NCBI GenBank assembly: GCA_033239005.1
Contig: BSQZ01000001.1
Span: 14,671,000-14,734,999, forward strand
Direction of reading: 5' to 3'
Length of the DNA stretch: 64,000 bases
Source of the DNA: Lamellibrachia satsuma
Lineage: Eukaryota > Annelida > Polychaeta > Sabellida > Siboglinidae
This document shows, one piece after another, positions 52,258-63,619 of this stretch. The notes below the pieces were generated by a model that had not been told where the DNA came from, ran no database searches, and was given only the letters and a program-made list of their open reading frames with translations. The stretch's first letter is position 1. Each line of letters begins with the position of its first letter. Both the position numbers and the translations under genes were made by a program.

Positions 52258-53545
52258 TAGCAAAAATGTAACAAGATTTAACAAGACTGCCATCCAAGGC
52301 AAAGGCCCAGATGGCAAGTTACCAGTTACACAATCTGTAGACAATTTGTTCCATTCATTTATTGTCCTCTGTGAAAACGAGTGCTTCCTGATGTCCAATC
52401 TACATTGATTCTTTACTAATTTTACCTCGTCCTCTAGTTCTGCTATCCTTCTTGAGTGAAAAAAACATATTTCTATCAATATTTTCATACCCATTCAATA
52501 TCTTAAAAACTTCAATCTGATCTCCTCTTAACCTCCTTGTCTCTAGAGTTGTTAAACCAAATTCTTTCAGGCGTTCTTCATAACTAAGGTCTCTCAGTTC
52601 TGGAATCATTTTAGTTGCTCTCCTTTGTATGCGTTCAAGCATATCTATATCCTTCTTACGATATGGTCTCCATGGTTGTATACAGTATTCTAAGTGAGGT
52701 CTAACTATTGCTTTATAAAGAGGTATAATTAACTTTTTTCCCTTGTATGTTATGTTTCTTCTAATCAATCCAAGAATTTGATTACCCTTTGAAGCTGCAA
52801 TACCACGCTGCTCTGAAACTTTCATATCAGCGCTTATTGTAACTCCTAAGTCTTTTTCTTTTACAGTAGTACCCAGAACAGTATCTCCCATTTTATAGTT
52901 TACACCCAAGTTCCCATGTCCTGTATGTAGGCATTTACATTTCCCAAAATTGAACAACATCTGCCATTTCTCAGACCATTTCACTAATCTGTCTAGATCG
53001 TTTTGTAAATGTTGTTTATCACCATCAGTATTAACCTTTCTAAACAGTTTTGTGTCATCCGCAAATTTAAGTATGTTACTTGTTATACTGTCGTCCAAGT
53101 CATTGATATATGTTTAGAATAATATAGGTCCTAATACTGATCCTTGAGGTACCCCACTCAAAACCGATTTCCAATTTGAAACTTCTCCATCTACTACAAA
53201 TCGTTGTCTTCTGTCAGTCAGCCATTGTTCTATCCAGTCAGTTATGCAATCCCCGATACCATGGGCTTTTAATTTAAGTAGTAATCTTTGATGTGGCACT
53301 TTGTCAAAAGCTTTCTGAAAATCTAAGTAGATAATATCTACTGGCGATCCCACGTCTATCCACTTAGTGATTTCTTCCAAAAAACATAACATATTTGTTA
53401 AGCATGACCTAGCTTTAAGGAATCCATGCTGAGATGAATTTAATAATTTATGCTTAACGAGGAAGTCCACCATATGGTCTTTAATTAACCTTTCTAATAA
53501 TTTACAAATCACTGACGTTAAACTCACTGGTCTAACATTGTCAAT
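52258..53545 (-). mobile_element. CR1/L2-like LINE, copy e (best-preserved RT half)
   Basis: Minus strand 53114-53527: [55 protein letters not shown] stop at about 53112 separates this from 52400-53098: NILKFADDTKLFRKVN (catalytic FADD kept), MGDTVLGTTVKEKDLGVTIS, RRNITYKGKKLIIPLYKAIV, RPHLEYC and [21 protein letters not shown] frameshift near 52430 precedes the last block. It is truncated at its 5' end at about 53545. It shares the 3' deletion of copy d. Confidence 0.88.
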
Positions 53546-53769
53546 TAATTTAAATGAAAGGTGAAATGTAAAGGAACCAAAAACTGCTTATTTTATTAAT
53601 ATATCTGCATTAGATCCAAAGATATTGCGATTTTAATACGGTAAAAATTCGAAAAAAAATTATATCTCGTTTACAGGAAAAGGATTCTCATTTTTGTGTT
53701 TTCTTTCAATCAATGTATGATTAAAATTGCATAACTTTTTTTTGGCATATATTTAAATAATTTTTTTCA

Positions 53770-54600
53770 GGAGTTGCAAGCGCATTAATAGGGTCATAAA
53801 TATGCATAATCCAGTCATGTATCATTAAGAGTATCTCAGTTAATGCAATTAATAAGTCATTATTGGCTAATTACTCCTTGAAGTCAACTGACTGACACAT
53901 GTCCATAGCTTATATGATTATGAAAATATTTGTATAATTTGTTCTGGGTTTGCAAACTCATTAACTAGGGTCATAAATATACATCACACACTCATTTCAT
54001 AACTCAGTTGATGCAATTAATAACTCAATATTGGTTAATTAATGCGCAAACTCAACAAGCCAACACCTTTTTATAAAAGGCCATATCTTCCATGATTATA
54101 AAGATATAACTTGTTCAGGGTTTACAAACTCAATAACCAAGGTTATAAATACACATCACACACTCATTTATAACTCAATTGATGCAATTAATAAGTCAAT
54201 ATTGGCTAATTAATGCGTAAACTCAACAGGCCGACACCTGATAAAAGACCATAACTTCCATGATTATGAAGACATTTGTATAATTTGTTAAGGGTTTACA
54301 AATTCATTAAACAGGGTCATAAAATATACATCACACAGTCATTTCATAACCCTATTGATGTAATTAATAAGTAAATATTGGCTAATTAATGTACAAACGC
54401 AACAGGTTGTTATGCCAAACTTCATCATTATGAAGATATTTTATAATTTCAAAACACATTAAGTAGGGTCATAAATATACATTAGTCATTTATCATTAAT
54501 AGTAACTCAGTTAATAAATCAACAATGGCTAATCTGCATACCAATACATTTCAATAAAAAGCCATAACTTCCATGATTATGAAGATAGTTGTGTCATTTT
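53770..54600. repeat. Degenerate tandem repeat, ~150-178-bp unit, ~5 copies
   Basis: Recurring landmarks CATAACTTCCATGATTATGA, GGGTCATAAATATACATCAC, ACTCAGTTGATGCAATTAAT and ATTGGCTAATTAATG appear with periods of about 178, 168, 164 and 149 bp (CATGATTATG-type landmarks near 53914, 54092, 54260, 54424 and 54573). AT-rich, no ORF. It resembles a local satellite block. Confidence 0.8.
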
Positions 54601-55585
54601 GGCAAAGCCTGGGCTTTCTTTCCCTGCCAAAGAACAGAAAATAGTCTTGCATGGTGACAATGGTAAAATAATTATTGGAGAAATATATATCAGTTGGTGT
54701 TCCATATAGAGTGCTAAATGTTTTTTTTGTGTAAAAAAAATGTCATTGCATAAAGATAGCACACTTTAATTTTGTAATTTCCGGCATGTTCCGTTTACTG
54801 CAGGTTAAGTACAGCAATTAATTAATTATTAACTAGTGATTTAGATTATCTCTTGCAGAGTTTTTTTCATTCATTGAAAAATTACATAATAATTTCATTA
54901 TTCTACTAACTTAGTACAACCAGGCCCATACGTGCAGCGTCACTGTCCGGCGTCTGGATAATTTATTCTTCCTCATAGTTCCCTTTTCAAGGAGTGAGAC
55001 CGATTGGCATTTCATCCTCCTCTGCCATTCTGACAACCCCGCTGACGCAGTCTTCCCATCTTAAACATGGTCTTCTCGTACGACCTCGCTGTTTCCTCGT
55101 CTTTGTTTTCTTCGCTACTCGACTTACTTGCATCCGCACCAAGTGTCCGCCCATAGCATCCTCTGCTCCTTACTAGTCTTCCTGGTAGGATAAACTGCTT
55201 TTTAATTCGTTCACTCAGTTTATCCATTCCTTGTAATTATCAAAACCAAATTGCTATCATAAACTTGCTCCTGTAATTCTCCTAATCCAACAAGCGTAAA
55301 TCCTATGTCGCTGTTGCACTGTCAGCCCTACCGTTTCCAGACCATATAGGTATACCGCCGTTACACGCGATCACTGAATTTTCCTTTTGACTTTATTGAT
55401 TATCTTCTGTACGATATGACTTCCTTTACCTTCTTCAATGCATTCGCACCCGCCACACCTCCACCACCGGATGCCCATGCCCTGTAACCATTCGCCCAGG
55501 TATATAACGACGTCCCCTTGATTGATCTCATTACCCTCCAATATGATATTCAACTGTTCTCTATCGCTTTATCACATGATATCAG
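54601..55585. other. Intergenic or unrecognised repeat, no gene called
   Basis: AT-rich to about 54900, then more balanced composition. A minus-strand open stretch at 55012-55227 (LSERIKKQFILPGRLV..GRLRQRGCQNGR) looks like transposon-derived coding sequence, but I cannot name it. No splice-supported exon. Confidence 0.35.
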
Positions 55586-55586
55586 T

Positions 55587-55760
55587 CTCCCTCCCTCCCT
55601 CCCTCCCTCCCTCCCTCCCTCCCTCCCTCCCTCCCTCCCTCCCTCCCTCCCTCCCTCCCTCCCTCCCTCCCTCCCTCCCTCCCTCCCTCCCTCCCTCCCT
55701 CCCTCCCTCCCTCCCTCCCCCCCTCCCTTCCCCCTCTCCCTCCCTCCCTCCCTCCCTCGT
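55587..55760. repeat. (TCCC)n microsatellite, ~170 bp
   Basis: Nearly pure TCCC units with a few interruptions near 55718-55740. Proline/serine and glycine/arginine open frames on the two strands are artefacts of the repeat. Confidence 0.95.
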
Positions 55761-55772
55761 TTGTCCGTATGC

Positions 55773-55852
55773 CTTTGTCCGGTCCATGATGGCATCTGGA
55801 TCTTTCAATGTTCACGGACAGTCCAGTAGTCGGTAGCAGAGGATGTGGGATA
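55773..55852 (+). repeat. ~80-bp direct repeat, left copy, flanking SINE C
   Basis: GCCTTTGTCCGGTCCATGAT, then TTTCAATGTTCACGGACAGT and AGTCGGTAGCAGAGGATGTG. It matches 56320-56400 with about seven differences, one copy on each side of the SINE. Confidence 0.85.
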
Positions 55853-56230
55853 TAGCGCGGTGGTCGAGTGGTAGAGCGTCGGACTTTCGGTCGAAGGGAC
55901 CGGGGTTCAAAACCACCTGTGGCAGAGCGTGGGACTTTTCGGTCGAAGGGACCGGGGTTCAAAACCACCTGCTGCTGTTTCAAAACCTGGGCAATTTCGT
56001 TCACCCCACTTTGTCCGTGTCTTTAGGAAGAGACACTAAAAGTCGTTGTCCCTACTACCTGGTGTCTATGCCAGGGGAAGTAAAAGATCCCACACAGGGG
56101 GTAAATGTGTAACCTGTCGTGGACTCAAAGAGTGGAGGTTTCTATCTCTAATCCACCAATTCCCGGCGCGTGAGAGGCGCCGAGCAGGACTTACAACGCT
56201 CTTAAGGAGCCCAGTCCTTGACAGGAAGAA
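55850..56230 (+). mobile_element. tRNA-headed SINE, copy C, with duplicated head
   Basis: The head reads GCGCGGTGGTCGAGTGGTAG then AGCGTCGGACTTTCGGTC and the B-box GGGGTTCAAAACCACC. A second, shortened head unit (GTGGGACTTTTCGGTCGAAG to GGTTCAAAACCACC) follows directly. The body GGGCAATTTCGTTCACCCCA to CCAGGGGAAGTAAAAGATCC matches copies A and B. The 3' part (CTCTTAAGGAGCCCAGTCCT) matches copy B. It ends near GACAGGAAGAAGAAGAA. Confidence 0.82.
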
Positions 56231-56319
56231 GAAGAACAGTGTAGGAATGGTCAAGGGACGTCACATTTCTTCTTCTTACTGTGTCTTTCACAAGAGGTGT
56301 AGCCATTTTCTGGCGTTTG

Positions 56320-56402
56320 CCTTTGTCCGGTCCAAGATGGTATCTAGATATTTCAATGTTCACGGACAGTCCGGTAGTCGGTAGCAGAGGATGTGGGATA
56401 TT
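56320..56402 (+). repeat. ~80-bp direct repeat, right copy, flanking SINE C
   Basis: GCCTTTGTCCGGTCCAAGAT, TTTCAATGTTCACGGACAGT and AGTCGGTAGCAGAGGATGTG, matching 55773-55852. Confidence 0.85.
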
Positions 56403-56579
56403 GTCTGGTTCAGTGATCGCCAGAAATGCCATGATTGGTCAGACCCTCCTGTCCTGGTAGGGAGTCAACTTGTAGTAATCACATTTTGACGACTTTCGTT
56501 GTTTCTTGCAGTCGCATTTCCCACATTTCCATTATGGTGCTGTTGGGTGATTAGTTCGGCGGTTTAGTGGTGTTCGATT

Positions 56580-57060
56580 TCAGTTGGCTCGAGACTTCAG
56601 TCGACAGGCACGTGGTTGTGTAGTTCGTGTTTTGTATCTGTCACTTGTCTTGTTCTTTCTGTGCGGCTAGCAACAGTCCGTCTGATGTCGGGAGCCATGC
56701 CTGCCAGCAGGTGTAGGCTGTCTATGTTGGCAGGTTCCAGGCAACCCGTTCTGATTCGGCGGTTGTCATGTAGGGCAGGGTTCAGCTTCTTTGTGTTGAT
56801 CTTGCCCATACATCGCATGCGTATTCGGTGGTTAAATAGCAGAGAGCAAGGCCACAAGATCTTAGATGGGGCTCTGCAACCCCATTTCGAATGTGCAATT
56901 TTGCAGATGATGCTCCGTGCATTTACCTTCTGCTTGGTGTTATAAGTGTGCGTTTTGTGTGATAGTGTTCTGTAAAGGTACACTGGTGTTGCTGTGTTCG
57001 CAGGTTTGGAGCCATTCCAGGTAACACTTAGTTCGAGCTTAGCATCTCTGTTCTTGGATG
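56580..57060 (-). mobile_element. Jockey-like LINE fragment, RT C-terminal region
   Basis: A long minus-strand frame reads LELSVTWNGSKPANTATPVY, LYRTLSHKTHTYNTKQKVNA, then TGCLEPANIDSLHLLAGMAP and DIRRTVASRTERTRQ. The order NTATPVYL..RTLS..H, TGCL-P-N and LAGIAPPDIRR is characteristic of jockey-type RT C-termini. It is decayed (internal divergence, deletions). Confidence 0.7.
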
Positions 57061-57310
57061 GTTCAATATGCATCCTTGTTCGACCACAGTTGGAATATGT
57101 CAGCACATTGTGGGACCTCGATACGAAAAAGTTAAATCAAAAGGTAGATATAGTACAAAAGAGGTGCCCGTGAAGCTACGTATGCATATACCATATATAC
57201 CACAACACCAGCTCAGTGGCGTCAATGCTTGTGAAGATTACAAATGCAGCTTCTTCCCAAGAACTGTTCCACAATGGAACTACTTCCCGGTTGCAGGTAA
57301 AGATTAAACA
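57060..57310 (+). mobile_element. LINE 3' end relic, opposite strand to its neighbour
   Basis: The + strand reads ILVRPQLEYVSTLWDLDTKK and NQKVDIVQKRC, then after a deletion SFFPRTVPQWNYFP. RPQLEYA--VWD and SFFPRT---WN are the closing blocks of non-LTR retrotransposon polyproteins. It joins the minus-strand jockey fragment head on at about 57060. Confidence 0.65.
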
Positions 57311-58071
57311 TTAGATAACATCTAAACATTCTTTTCCTTCCGTCTTTTCTTTCCTTACCCTTGTGGGTTCTGCAATATGATGCCTATCTGCCTACTATCT
57401 ATAACTGTTTTTACTATTGAAGCGCCAGCATATTATGATATTAAGATTTGAAGGATTTGTTCTTATATCATGATGAAGAAGACGAAGAAGGACCTTAAAA
57501 ACATCCAGGGAGACTGTCTTCAACACAGATGCAGTTTTAGAACATATATTCCCAAAACAATCCACATTTTGTTTGTCCTGGGTCTTGTACAAGCATGTTG
57601 ACGTTCTCCACGAAAACGCATAAACCTTCGAGTGGAAAACGTTCCGACTAATCGCCTACATTTGTGACGTCATGACCGCGTGTGGGTATGTCCTTCCGGA
57701 AGTTGATCGACCCGCAGCATCAGTGTTCCCCGTAGTTTCAACTACGTAATTTGAACTCGCCAAGTAGATTATCAAACTGAAGCCTCGTAAGGGTGTAACT
57801 TAGACGAACAGAATGCGCCTAACTGCACGTTTAATGACCCCGATCAACGTGCTGTGGATGGACAAAGATTAATGTCGTTAAACTTTAATATAGGGCTGTT
57901 AAAAGTTAAAATACCATGAAGTCAGACGCCACGTACTGCAAGGTAAGGACAGAACCAACTTATTTACTAAACTGTGTACGAAAAACAGACTCCTCCTTGT
58001 GCGTGTGTCGTTGTTGTGCTTGTGTGCCGCATAAACTCCGAGCATGTTTCCTACCTAACGAGTAACGGTTT
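57311..58071. other. Intergenic; possible first exon of the downstream gene
   Basis: Mostly unremarkable. ATGAAGTCAGACGCCACG..TGCAAG|GTAAGG at 57916-57943 would encode nine residues followed by a good donor. It could be a first exon of the gene at 60256, but nothing else supports this. Confidence 0.25.
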
Positions 58072-59692
58072 CAGTGGCGAATTCAGGGGGGTCTTAGGGG
58101 TCTCAAGACCTCCCAGGTCATGAAGGGGGTCTTAGACCCCCTGTGCCCGTGGCAAATATTACGGTAAGGGCACACAACGGGGAGACCGGGACTAGTCCGC
58201 CCCAGGGCAAGTCCGCCAACCGGCTTTTATTCCGTGCCTTTGCAGAATTTAGTAATTTCGGCCACAAGATTAAGTCACATGTCCATCAAACTACATACAG
58301 CGCAGTTTTCGAAATGATCACTGACTCTTGGGGTCCCTAAAAAAATCTACTTTTTAATGGCTACTAACGCCTATTTTTGTAAAAAAAATCATAGCGACCT
58401 GTAGTTATTTCGACCTGTAGTTGTTTTACCAACTTAGATTGAATACACTTGTTGTAAGTCGCTCTGAATAAGAACCTCTGCTAAATGACTAAATTGTAAA
58501 TTGTGGTCTAAACCATTGTTACTGGAGTAATGGGCTTGCAGACACAGTGCTCTGTAATTCTGAGAAGTAAAATGCCAAGGTAAAATGTGCCTCAACTAGA
58601 TACTCATTGGTGGCATTACTGCAGACACCCAACAGATGGCGCCCTTAACCACAGAACACACACTCATCAGTGATATGAGTGGAATGATTTAAGATGTTTT
58701 TAAAACAGATTAATTGAATGACAATATAGTGATTAGGGTAATTACATCGGTACAACGATAAAATATGGGACCCCCCAAGCTTACATTTTTTTTAATGGGA
58801 GGTACCTCTTGCCTTATGGCAGGATCCCCCAGATCCCCTTCATTTCGAACACTGATGAATCGGGAAACTGACGTCCACGAGTTGCTGGCTGCGAAGTTGT
58901 TAACTAGAAAACTGATTTTGGTGACTGAAAGTATTTTTTTAATTTTGTTTCGAACAGTATTTATAAGTGGCATTGGTTAGACATTCAGAGTGCTCAGTAA
59001 AGCCCTTATATCAGAGATATTGTTTGGATCTTGCGTTGTTGCTCTATCCAGTGTCAGTGGTATTTAGTTGCCGCCCACCAAATATGTCTCTGTGTTGGGG
59101 CACGTCCGCCTATGTGCTACGGGGCAAGTTCGTCCCTAGGATATCTGATGTAAACTGCTCAGGATCATTTGTGAACATAAACCCACTAACATGCACTCTA
59201 ATAAAGACTTTCCATTGTCCAGTTTGGTATTATTTTCTAGTAAAAAAAGTGACGAACCAGATTTTATTTCACCATTTCCTAGCCGAAGCAGTTCCAAACG
59301 TTGTTTTTTGTTTGCCTTGTTTATTTCATAGATACCACAGAATTTGTGAGGACTTTTAAGTTTCTAACAAATATGTGTCACAAACATGACGTTTTGTGAC
59401 ATAAAAATAAAAAACTGCACTGTTCTTGTGTATTTGCTGCTTAAAGTATCTGTGGAGCGAACTTGCCCCGGCCTCTGGGCGGACTTGCCCCGACATGAGG
59501 CAAGTCCGCCAATGCTTTGGTAGGTGTACTAAGAGTCAGATTTGGATATTGGCTTGTAACAGTTTTGGCATTTGTTGATAGCACAAATGTGGACAAGATA
59601 CATGTGTCGCCCCCCCTCCGGTTCGTAAGTAGAATGACATATGACTACGAATGACTAAGACCCCCCTGCCAACAAGCTTAGATCCGCCCCTG
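58072..59692. mobile_element. Non-autonomous hAT-type element
   Basis: The left end CAGTGGCGAATTCAGGGGGG then TCTTAG and the right end, inverted, CAGGGGCGGATCTAAG.. then CAGGGGGGTCTTAG match each other. CGGTTT is found on both flanks (58066-58071, 59694-59699), an imperfect target duplication. No transposase is inside. Internally GGGCAAGTCCGCC-type motifs occur at about 58190-58215, 59095-59140 and 59460-59515 in both orientations, suggesting a second element nested in it. Confidence 0.68.
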
Positions 59693-60255
59693 TCGGTTTA
59701 TAGTCGCAAGGCACCATCTTTTAAGCAAGATGCATTTGAATTTGATTAAATAGGGCAGATCTTACATATGACTAGACTGTTCAATTGAACGATATTTTGA
59801 TTATCGTATTCAAACAACGCCTTTTTATTTTACACGCCCATAATTTGCTTACGTATTTCACTGTGTAACATAGGCCTACATGTTTCACTGTGTAACATAG
59901 GCCTACATATTTCACTGTGTAACGTAGACCTACATGTTTCACTGTGTAACATATGCCTACATGTGCCACTGTTTCGTGTTCCAGCATACGTGTTTCTATT
60001 TCCAAAATCAATTTTACTGGTGGTTGTTTTCAGAGTTTTGATGTTTGTTGCGTATTACGCGCGTGTTGTTTGTCCGATGTTTTCCGAGTGTCTATTTTTG
60101 GCGATCGTGTTCTTCATGCGCGCGGAATACATTTAACCACTTTCACCATTAATTAATACGACTGGTAAATATGGAACGAAGCCTTTGAAATCGCCGCACT
60201 GAGCTGCGAAGTTTAGCTATACAAAACACGAATAAAAACTTGTGTACACAACCAT
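59693..60255. other. Upstream region of the 60256 gene
   Basis: It contains a short ~30-bp tandem repeat at about 59850-59970 (TTTCACTGTGTAACATAGGC then CTACATG, 4 copies). Probable promoter/5' UTR sequence follows; CpG-containing sequence rises from about 60040. No exon is called. Confidence 0.4.
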
Positions 60256-60765
60256 ATGGGTTTGACAGCAACATTCACATTGCCAACAGATATGAGCTCG
60301 CAAACGGCCCTTGGCAACACCAGTCACAGCGGCCCGAAGCGACGAAGAGGCAAGCGTCCCTCGGAGGAATCATTCGACAGTCCACCCAGCTCGCCAATTT
60401 CCGGCACTCCGGGCACTTCCGGCTCGCTCGGGCGCTGCCCCCGTGGCCCAAGTCGTGAAGGAAGTCACGTGATGACAGCGGTGTACAATCCTTCAGGGGC
60501 TATTGTAGTGGAAAATGATGGCACTGCAATAGATAATGTGAGTACATCGGAAACGATTACGGAAGCAATCAAACTTATTATGGTACATTAATAATAAAAA
60601 CTGCATCTAAAATATTGCCTCCATATTTACGAACATGCCTGCATGTACCGTGTGTTCGTGCGTGTTTCTACCTAGGATTATGCATACGTGCATATGTGGA
60701 TATATGGGAGTTGCGGCTACTTGATTGTATGGGCGCGTAGATACGTACACGTTTAAGTTTCATCG

Positions 60766-60825
<60 letters not shown>

Positions 60826-63269
60826 AGCGTGCGTGCGTGCGTGCGTGTGTATGACTTTTTTCACATTTATGTGGCATGGTGTTCTAAAGTGACGTGTGTT
60901 GTCAGGATGACTTGCGCACTCTACGGGAGGTCGTCTACGACAACGCGGCGTTGGAGCGGGAACGGCGGTCGCTACAGATGGCTCTGGACATCGCGAGTCG
61001 GTCGGCGTTCTGCTACCCGGACTGCAGCATGCGACGGGAATGGGTGACCCTGAGGAACAGTCTCTACCTCGCCCTGTGTCCCGGTGGCGCTGTGTCCGAG
61101 AGCCGCCCCGTCACGAGCAGTCCTCCGGGGGACGGAGAAAGCGACAGGTCACGGACAGCGGCAGGGTATTTACAAGAAGAGGATTTGCCCGTTGGAAGAG
61201 ATCGCCCGCAAGAAGAGATACATATGCGGCCGACTGAAACGAATGTGTTACCGTCAGAGAGAGATCATTCCCACATGCAAAGAGACACACCACACGTTAA
61301 TGCAGACGATCCATCGGTACATACATTTTCATCGATGCAGCGACAAGTGAAAGGTGCAAACAACTCACGGACTGATGTGCTCTGTTCCCAACAGGCCGGG
61401 GAAGGTTGTATACAACCCATAGACTGCTCATTTTCAGACAGTAGTATTCAACTGAATGGGAGAGATTACGAACTGGTTGACGGACAAAAGAATAGGGTTA
61501 AAACATTCTGTGTAATTCCAAGAACAGAAGGGGCAACAGTACAGGGTTTGTGCCTGTTGGCAGAGAATAAGTGTTCATGGGCAGAGCCAGATGATTATTT
61601 ATCACAAATGCAGAGGGAACTGTCAAACACGCAGAATTCAGTAGGCACCCGTCTCTTACGAGAAGAAAGGGTTTTTGTACCTAAAGAGAACGAATGTCGT
61701 GGAACAAATAGAGACTGTTCAGTTGTGATCAGCCGGTTTTCCTGCGAAGACCAGCATGGTGTACAAACAACTGTGTCTTCACGAGGAACAGACCACAATG
61801 ACCACCAACAATCAAACAGCGCCCATCAGCGGACACATGGTCAACGAGACAGAAACGTTTCACACGTGGAACACTGTAATGTTCTGCCCTACGCGGACAG
61901 TGAATCAGATCCAGAGGAAGATAACTTACGATCATTTCGACACGAAGAAAAAAGCTGTGCTATTGTGAGCAACAGTTCTTATGTGAATGCAATGGAATGT
62001 CTGGGGGCAGACATTCAACTTCAATTTCCAGGAAACGTGGTCACAAATGCGAAAAATGATAAATCGTTTGAAGACAACAAGACACAACCAGAAATAGATA
62101 GCCACAATATAAATGGCAACTGCTCAAAAGCGGAGACACACTACACATGGACAGGGATTGAGTGTTTTCGAGCAGGCATAGAATACCGTCGGGGAGAGAC
62201 GGTCGGTAAGCAGGTGAGGGTAAATTCCCCACGAATTCAGCAGTGCCGAGGAGGTGCTGAAGGGGGAAACACTCTGCTAAAAACGAAACGAGAATGGACA
62301 GAAGAAGAATGTTCTCGAACGGAGATAGAGGATCTAGTAACAGGGAGAGAATGTCAGAGGACTCACGCAATATCCTCATTACCGGATAACGACTTCACTC
62401 TGACAGACAACACGTTTGATCAATTGAGCAGCCCGGTCACTGCTACCGTTGACGACTGCAGTCGTTTATATGGCTCCGTAGGTAACCACACGGAGAAAGA
62501 TGATTGTGTTTACGTCAACGACGAGGACACAATAGAATGTTTGGTGGCATTGCACCACGGCGACACACACCGACCAACCGTGTCACCATCTCCGTGTCAG
62601 CCGAAGTTCGCCGGCCTTGACGACATGTGTCGTCTGCGCACAAACAACGAATACGCTTGTCTGGAGTGGAACGACGGCGTGACGTCAGCAGACACGTGGT
62701 TCCCGCCTGGCAGTGTTCCTCTGGTTGCACATGGCGCGTGTGACAGGACTGTGGAAGTCGCGGGTAGTCACGACGGGCAATCAGGAACAAGCACAGAGAT
62801 CTGTGACTGGCTCCAGCTAGACCGTCTCGGGTGTTTCCGCAGCAGTGCCCTGATTCCTGCAGTCGCCGCACGCGCCGATATGAGCAAGGCACCCGCCAAG
62901 CCGCCTCGAACAAAACCAAACAAAACAGTGGGAGAGAAGCCACGAAAGCGGCAGAGGCGTTCCAGGAAGAAACCTCGCTACATGGACGTGTTCCACCCAT
63001 ACGCTAAAAATGCGTCCGGCAGTGAGTCGACGCTACCACCTGACGCCGCTGTCGAGGATAAGATCGCTCCGTTCCCCAGTCAACTTCGTCGTGATGACGC
63101 AGGAGTGTCGTCGGTGCTGCCAACTTGCGGTCGGTCGCCGCACGGCTGCGCTCGACAGTTTAAACTGAGAATTCGCCTGTTTTCTGGAAGATCACGTGGT
63201 GCTGAGGCACGCAAGCGAAAACAAGAGATACGAGAGGATGTGGTCAATCAAAATTCAGATAGTGACTAA
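60256..63269 (+). CDS. Unrecognised 881-aa protein, two exons, probably nuclear
   Basis: I do not recognise the family. Exons: 60256-60537 (94 codons, donor AAT|GTGAGT) and 60906-63269 (787 codons plus stop, acceptor GTCAG|GATGAC); both join in phase 0. Exon 1 has a basic run PKRRRGKRP and a Ser/Pro/Gly-rich disordered stretch. Exon 2 opens with a charged helical, perhaps coiled-coil, segment DDLRTLREVVYDNAALERER, then a Cys-containing compact part (FCYPDCSMRREW). About 550 acidic, Asn/Ser/Thr-rich residues follow, including loosely repeated EC-R-E-E units near 62150-62350. Near the end GEKPRKRQRRSRKKPRY is a strong nuclear localisation signal. The 2.36-kb open frame with non-repetitive codons and its better GC content argue for a real gene. 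The start is uncertain: a second ATG lies 12 codons in and has the better context. AATAAA at 63446. Confidence 0.68.
60764..60850. repeat. (TGCG)n microsatellite, ~85 bp, inside the intron of the 881-aa gene
   Basis: Alternating purine-pyrimidine TGCG units with one GCGA interruption. It lies 55 bp before the acceptor of exon 2. Such sequence can adopt Z-DNA. Confidence 0.95.
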
Positions 63270-63615
63270 TGGTCAAAACAATGGTCGTGATACGGTAATT
63301 ATTATCGGAGCGAACACGTCCAGGAAGGAATTGTGTGCTAGAAACTAGGTCACGTGGAGCATTAAAATCATAGGACAGGAGATACGAGAGGTTTCTACAG
63401 ACGATCATACATTCTAATCCGAATTCAACAGTTTTACACAATTACAATAAAACAAAATGAACAATAAGTTGTCGACATAATAGTATATGCATGTTCTAAT
63501 AGCTTCATCTTTCGTAACTGTTACCGGATAGTTAGAGACACGAGAAACAAATGTTACTGTATAGTTAGAGAAGTCGGAAACTACAATAACTGCATAGTTA
63601 GGGAAGAAAGAAAGA
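63270..63615. other. 3' flank of the 881-aa gene
   Basis: Presumed 3' UTR with AATAAA at 63446. A short repeated block, TACTGTATAGTTAGAGA / ACTGCATAGTTAGGGA and relatives, spans about 63517-63610. No exon. Confidence 0.45.
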
Positions 63616-63619
63616 AACT

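Noticed and set aside
55850..55925. A genuine tRNA gene (A and B boxes visible)
   Set aside because: The same head plus a shared non-tRNA body occurs in other copies, it cannot close a proper acceptor stem, and its head is duplicated; it is a SINE.
55518..56004. Pro/Ser and Gly/Arg repeat proteins over the (TCCC)n array
   Set aside because: Frames simply translate the microsatellite on each strand.
57916..57943. Short ATG exon with a good GTAAGG donor as the first exon of the 881-aa gene
   Set aside because: Nine codons and one donor are too little; no acceptor in the right phase was supported before 60256.
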